Origin: Monomorium pharaonis
Taxonomy: Eukaryota > Arthropoda > Insecta > Hymenoptera > Formicidae
Length of the DNA stretch: 64,000 nucleotides
Assembly: GCF_013373865.1 (NCBI RefSeq)
Contig: NC_050470.1
Coordinates: forward strand, 4,696,373-4,760,372
Reading direction: 5' to 3'
Shown here: positions 62,563 to 64,000 of the stretch, in pieces
How positions within the stretch are numbered: the stretch's first letter is position 1
Layout: every line of letters starts with the position of its first letter
Program-made: the position numbers and the translations under genes
The notes under the pieces: generated by a model
Told to the model about the DNA's origin: nothing
Seen by the model: the letters and a program-made list of their open reading frames with translations, nothing else
Databases searched by the model: none

Positions 62563-63715
62563 GTTTAGCATTAACCATATATCAACTATAATGTGCATTT
62601 AAATATTTGAGGAAAAAGCTCGATTTACTTTACAATTCCAAAAATATAGTGCTTAAGATAAGTCAATTTATCAATATCTTATTACAATATTTAGAATGGT
62701 AAGAGTATTTGTTATGCTTTTAATTTTGTAAAATATACAATTAAAAGAAATGCATATAATAATAGATCCTTGATTCTTGAAATAAACTTTGTGATAATAA
62801 ACTTTCCATTCTGTCGCGGACTAGTCTATTTTCGATCGGTCGAGATGCCTACCTATACATGCCGAGCGATGTGTTCCGAGTAAGTGACATTTCATGTTTC
62901 AGCTCGCGGAAGACTCGAACGACATGCGGGATACGTTAATAGAAATATATTCGTTTGAAGGAGCACTCCTGCGAAAGTCCCGCTGCGTTTCGCTTGATCG
63001 TGCATAACTAGGCAGGAGAAGATTTGAGTTTAATCTTCTGAGAAATTATAGAAATAGATGGATGCGTGCACGGAATAGAGACAGATATGTATATGTATTG
63101 ATATAATAAGCAGAATATTCTCCTGGTAAGAGAAAAAGTATATATTCTCTAACAGAAGAACCTTCGAAATTATAAAAAGGAAATAAATTCAAGTTTTATC
63201 TTGCGAGAAATTAATGTAATAAAAAAAAACACAATAGAAAGACTCTGTATACTATATGATTAATATAATAAGTAAAAAAAGAAAAGAAAAATGCCTAATA
63301 TAAATGCAGAAGCTGCTATTCTTGTCTGGGATACTCATCAATCATTTTCCGATTTTCCTTTGTGTGCTTCCGGTGAAAATTCTCGAGTAAAAGTGTCGCC
63401 GAATGCTTGCGGCAAGTATGAATAACGCAATGTGAATACAATGTTCATAAGAGTCGTATCGTTACGCCTTTTCCTGCACCGCCTGTCGACGATAAATTAA
63501 ATCGTGGTCGAGTGCTACGTACGCGTATTTTTCACAGAGCGCTTTATCGTATGTGCTTGAGCGACCCTTGTGTGTCTCTTCTCTTCTCCCCCTCCCCTCT
63601 CCCTTTCTCTCTTTCTCTTTCTCCCTCTTTTGCCTCTCCGTTTCGCTTCACGTTCCATCGTCTTCGTCTTATCGGCAACTCTCGGATTTTAATTTCGCCT
63701 TAGGGCGACAGCTCA
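62563..63715. other. noncoding stretch, no gene recognised
   Basis: AT-rich sequence with a CpG-bearing patch at 62800-63040 and a mixed patch from 63300. A pyrimidine-rich block at 63580-63630 contains CCCTCCCCTCTCCC and CTTTCTC units. No coding region is recognised. Confidence 0.45.
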
Positions 63716-63815
63716 TCCTCCGATAAATAATGACCGATAGCCTCCACACAGTCGCCGAAACGTCAGTATCTCTGCGATGCTTTTATCGGAGGAAATTCTT
63801 TATCGGAGGAAGTTC
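63716..63815. repeat. 17-bp tandem repeat plus inverted copy
   Basis: TTTATCGGAGGA occurs at 63782-63793 and 63799-63810 as part of two 17-bp tandem units (63782-63798 and 63799-63815, one difference). Its exact reverse complement TCCTCCGATAAA lies upstream at 63716-63727. The three copies allow alternative hairpins with loops of 54 or 71 bases. Confidence 0.8.
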
Positions 63816-64000
63816 TTTATTCTCTCTCACCGTTTAAATTTTTACATGTCGAAATGTCAATCTTTCCATTTTGCGTCAGTAAGAACATTTACATTTTTTT
63901 ATTTCGGCTAATACATTATCATAATCACAGCTAGAAAATAACTTGCGAATAATAATGTTTGCTCATTATATATAATAATTGTAAACGCAGTGATTTGTTT
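63816..64000. other. AT-rich end of window, nothing recognised
   Basis: No frame, repeat or RNA feature that I can support. Confidence 0.5.

Overview
This window looks like noncoding nuclear DNA from an insect, and I would guess a hymenopteran such as an ant. That is an inference from texture: long AT-rich stretches alternate every 0.5-1.5 kb with short CpG-rich patches, there are many GA/CT, AT and CA microsatellites, and there is a 500-base run of N typical of a shotgun scaffold. No marker gene in the window confirms the organism. I recognise no protein-coding gene. Every reading frame over about 100 codons either lies in a low-complexity repeat or in a CpG-rich patch where stop codons are scarce on both strands. 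None shows a known domain, transposase or reverse-transcriptase motif. The window could be an intergenic desert or lie inside a very long intron; the sequence alone does not decide which.

Repeats and folded elements are the real content. A 306-bp foldback (MITE-like) element with 23-bp perfect terminal repeats and a TTA duplication lies at 12670-12975. A GA/CCGGG minisatellite of about 51 copies follows at 13803-14320; its purine strand fits a G-quadruplex pattern and its other strand is open in all three frames. Two copies of a small foldback family lie near 22.2 kb and 29.3 kb. An almost perfect 42-bp-arm AT hairpin is at 32908-32999. Another foldback element is at 59072-59287. A 17-bp perfect GC-rich stem closes a 90-base hairpin at 55419-55508 inside the most CpG-rich patch of the window.

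The only recognisable RNA gene is a 5'-truncated, decayed 5S rRNA copy on the minus strand at 46702-46798. It keeps the internal-promoter region and a T-run terminator. The sequence around it (46.0-49.3 kb) has less CpG and carries short tandem duplications, so it may be a zone of old insertions.

The CpG-rich patches (for example 4780-5200, 8320-8770, 9960-10370, 19320-19830, 29370-30030, 37640-38160, 51680-52380, 55290-55860 and 56930-57540) are the best places to look for conserved regulatory elements or unrecognised exons. Several carry clusters of ATTA-type homeodomain core sites or perfect short hairpins. Conservation and transcript data would be needed to assign them any function.
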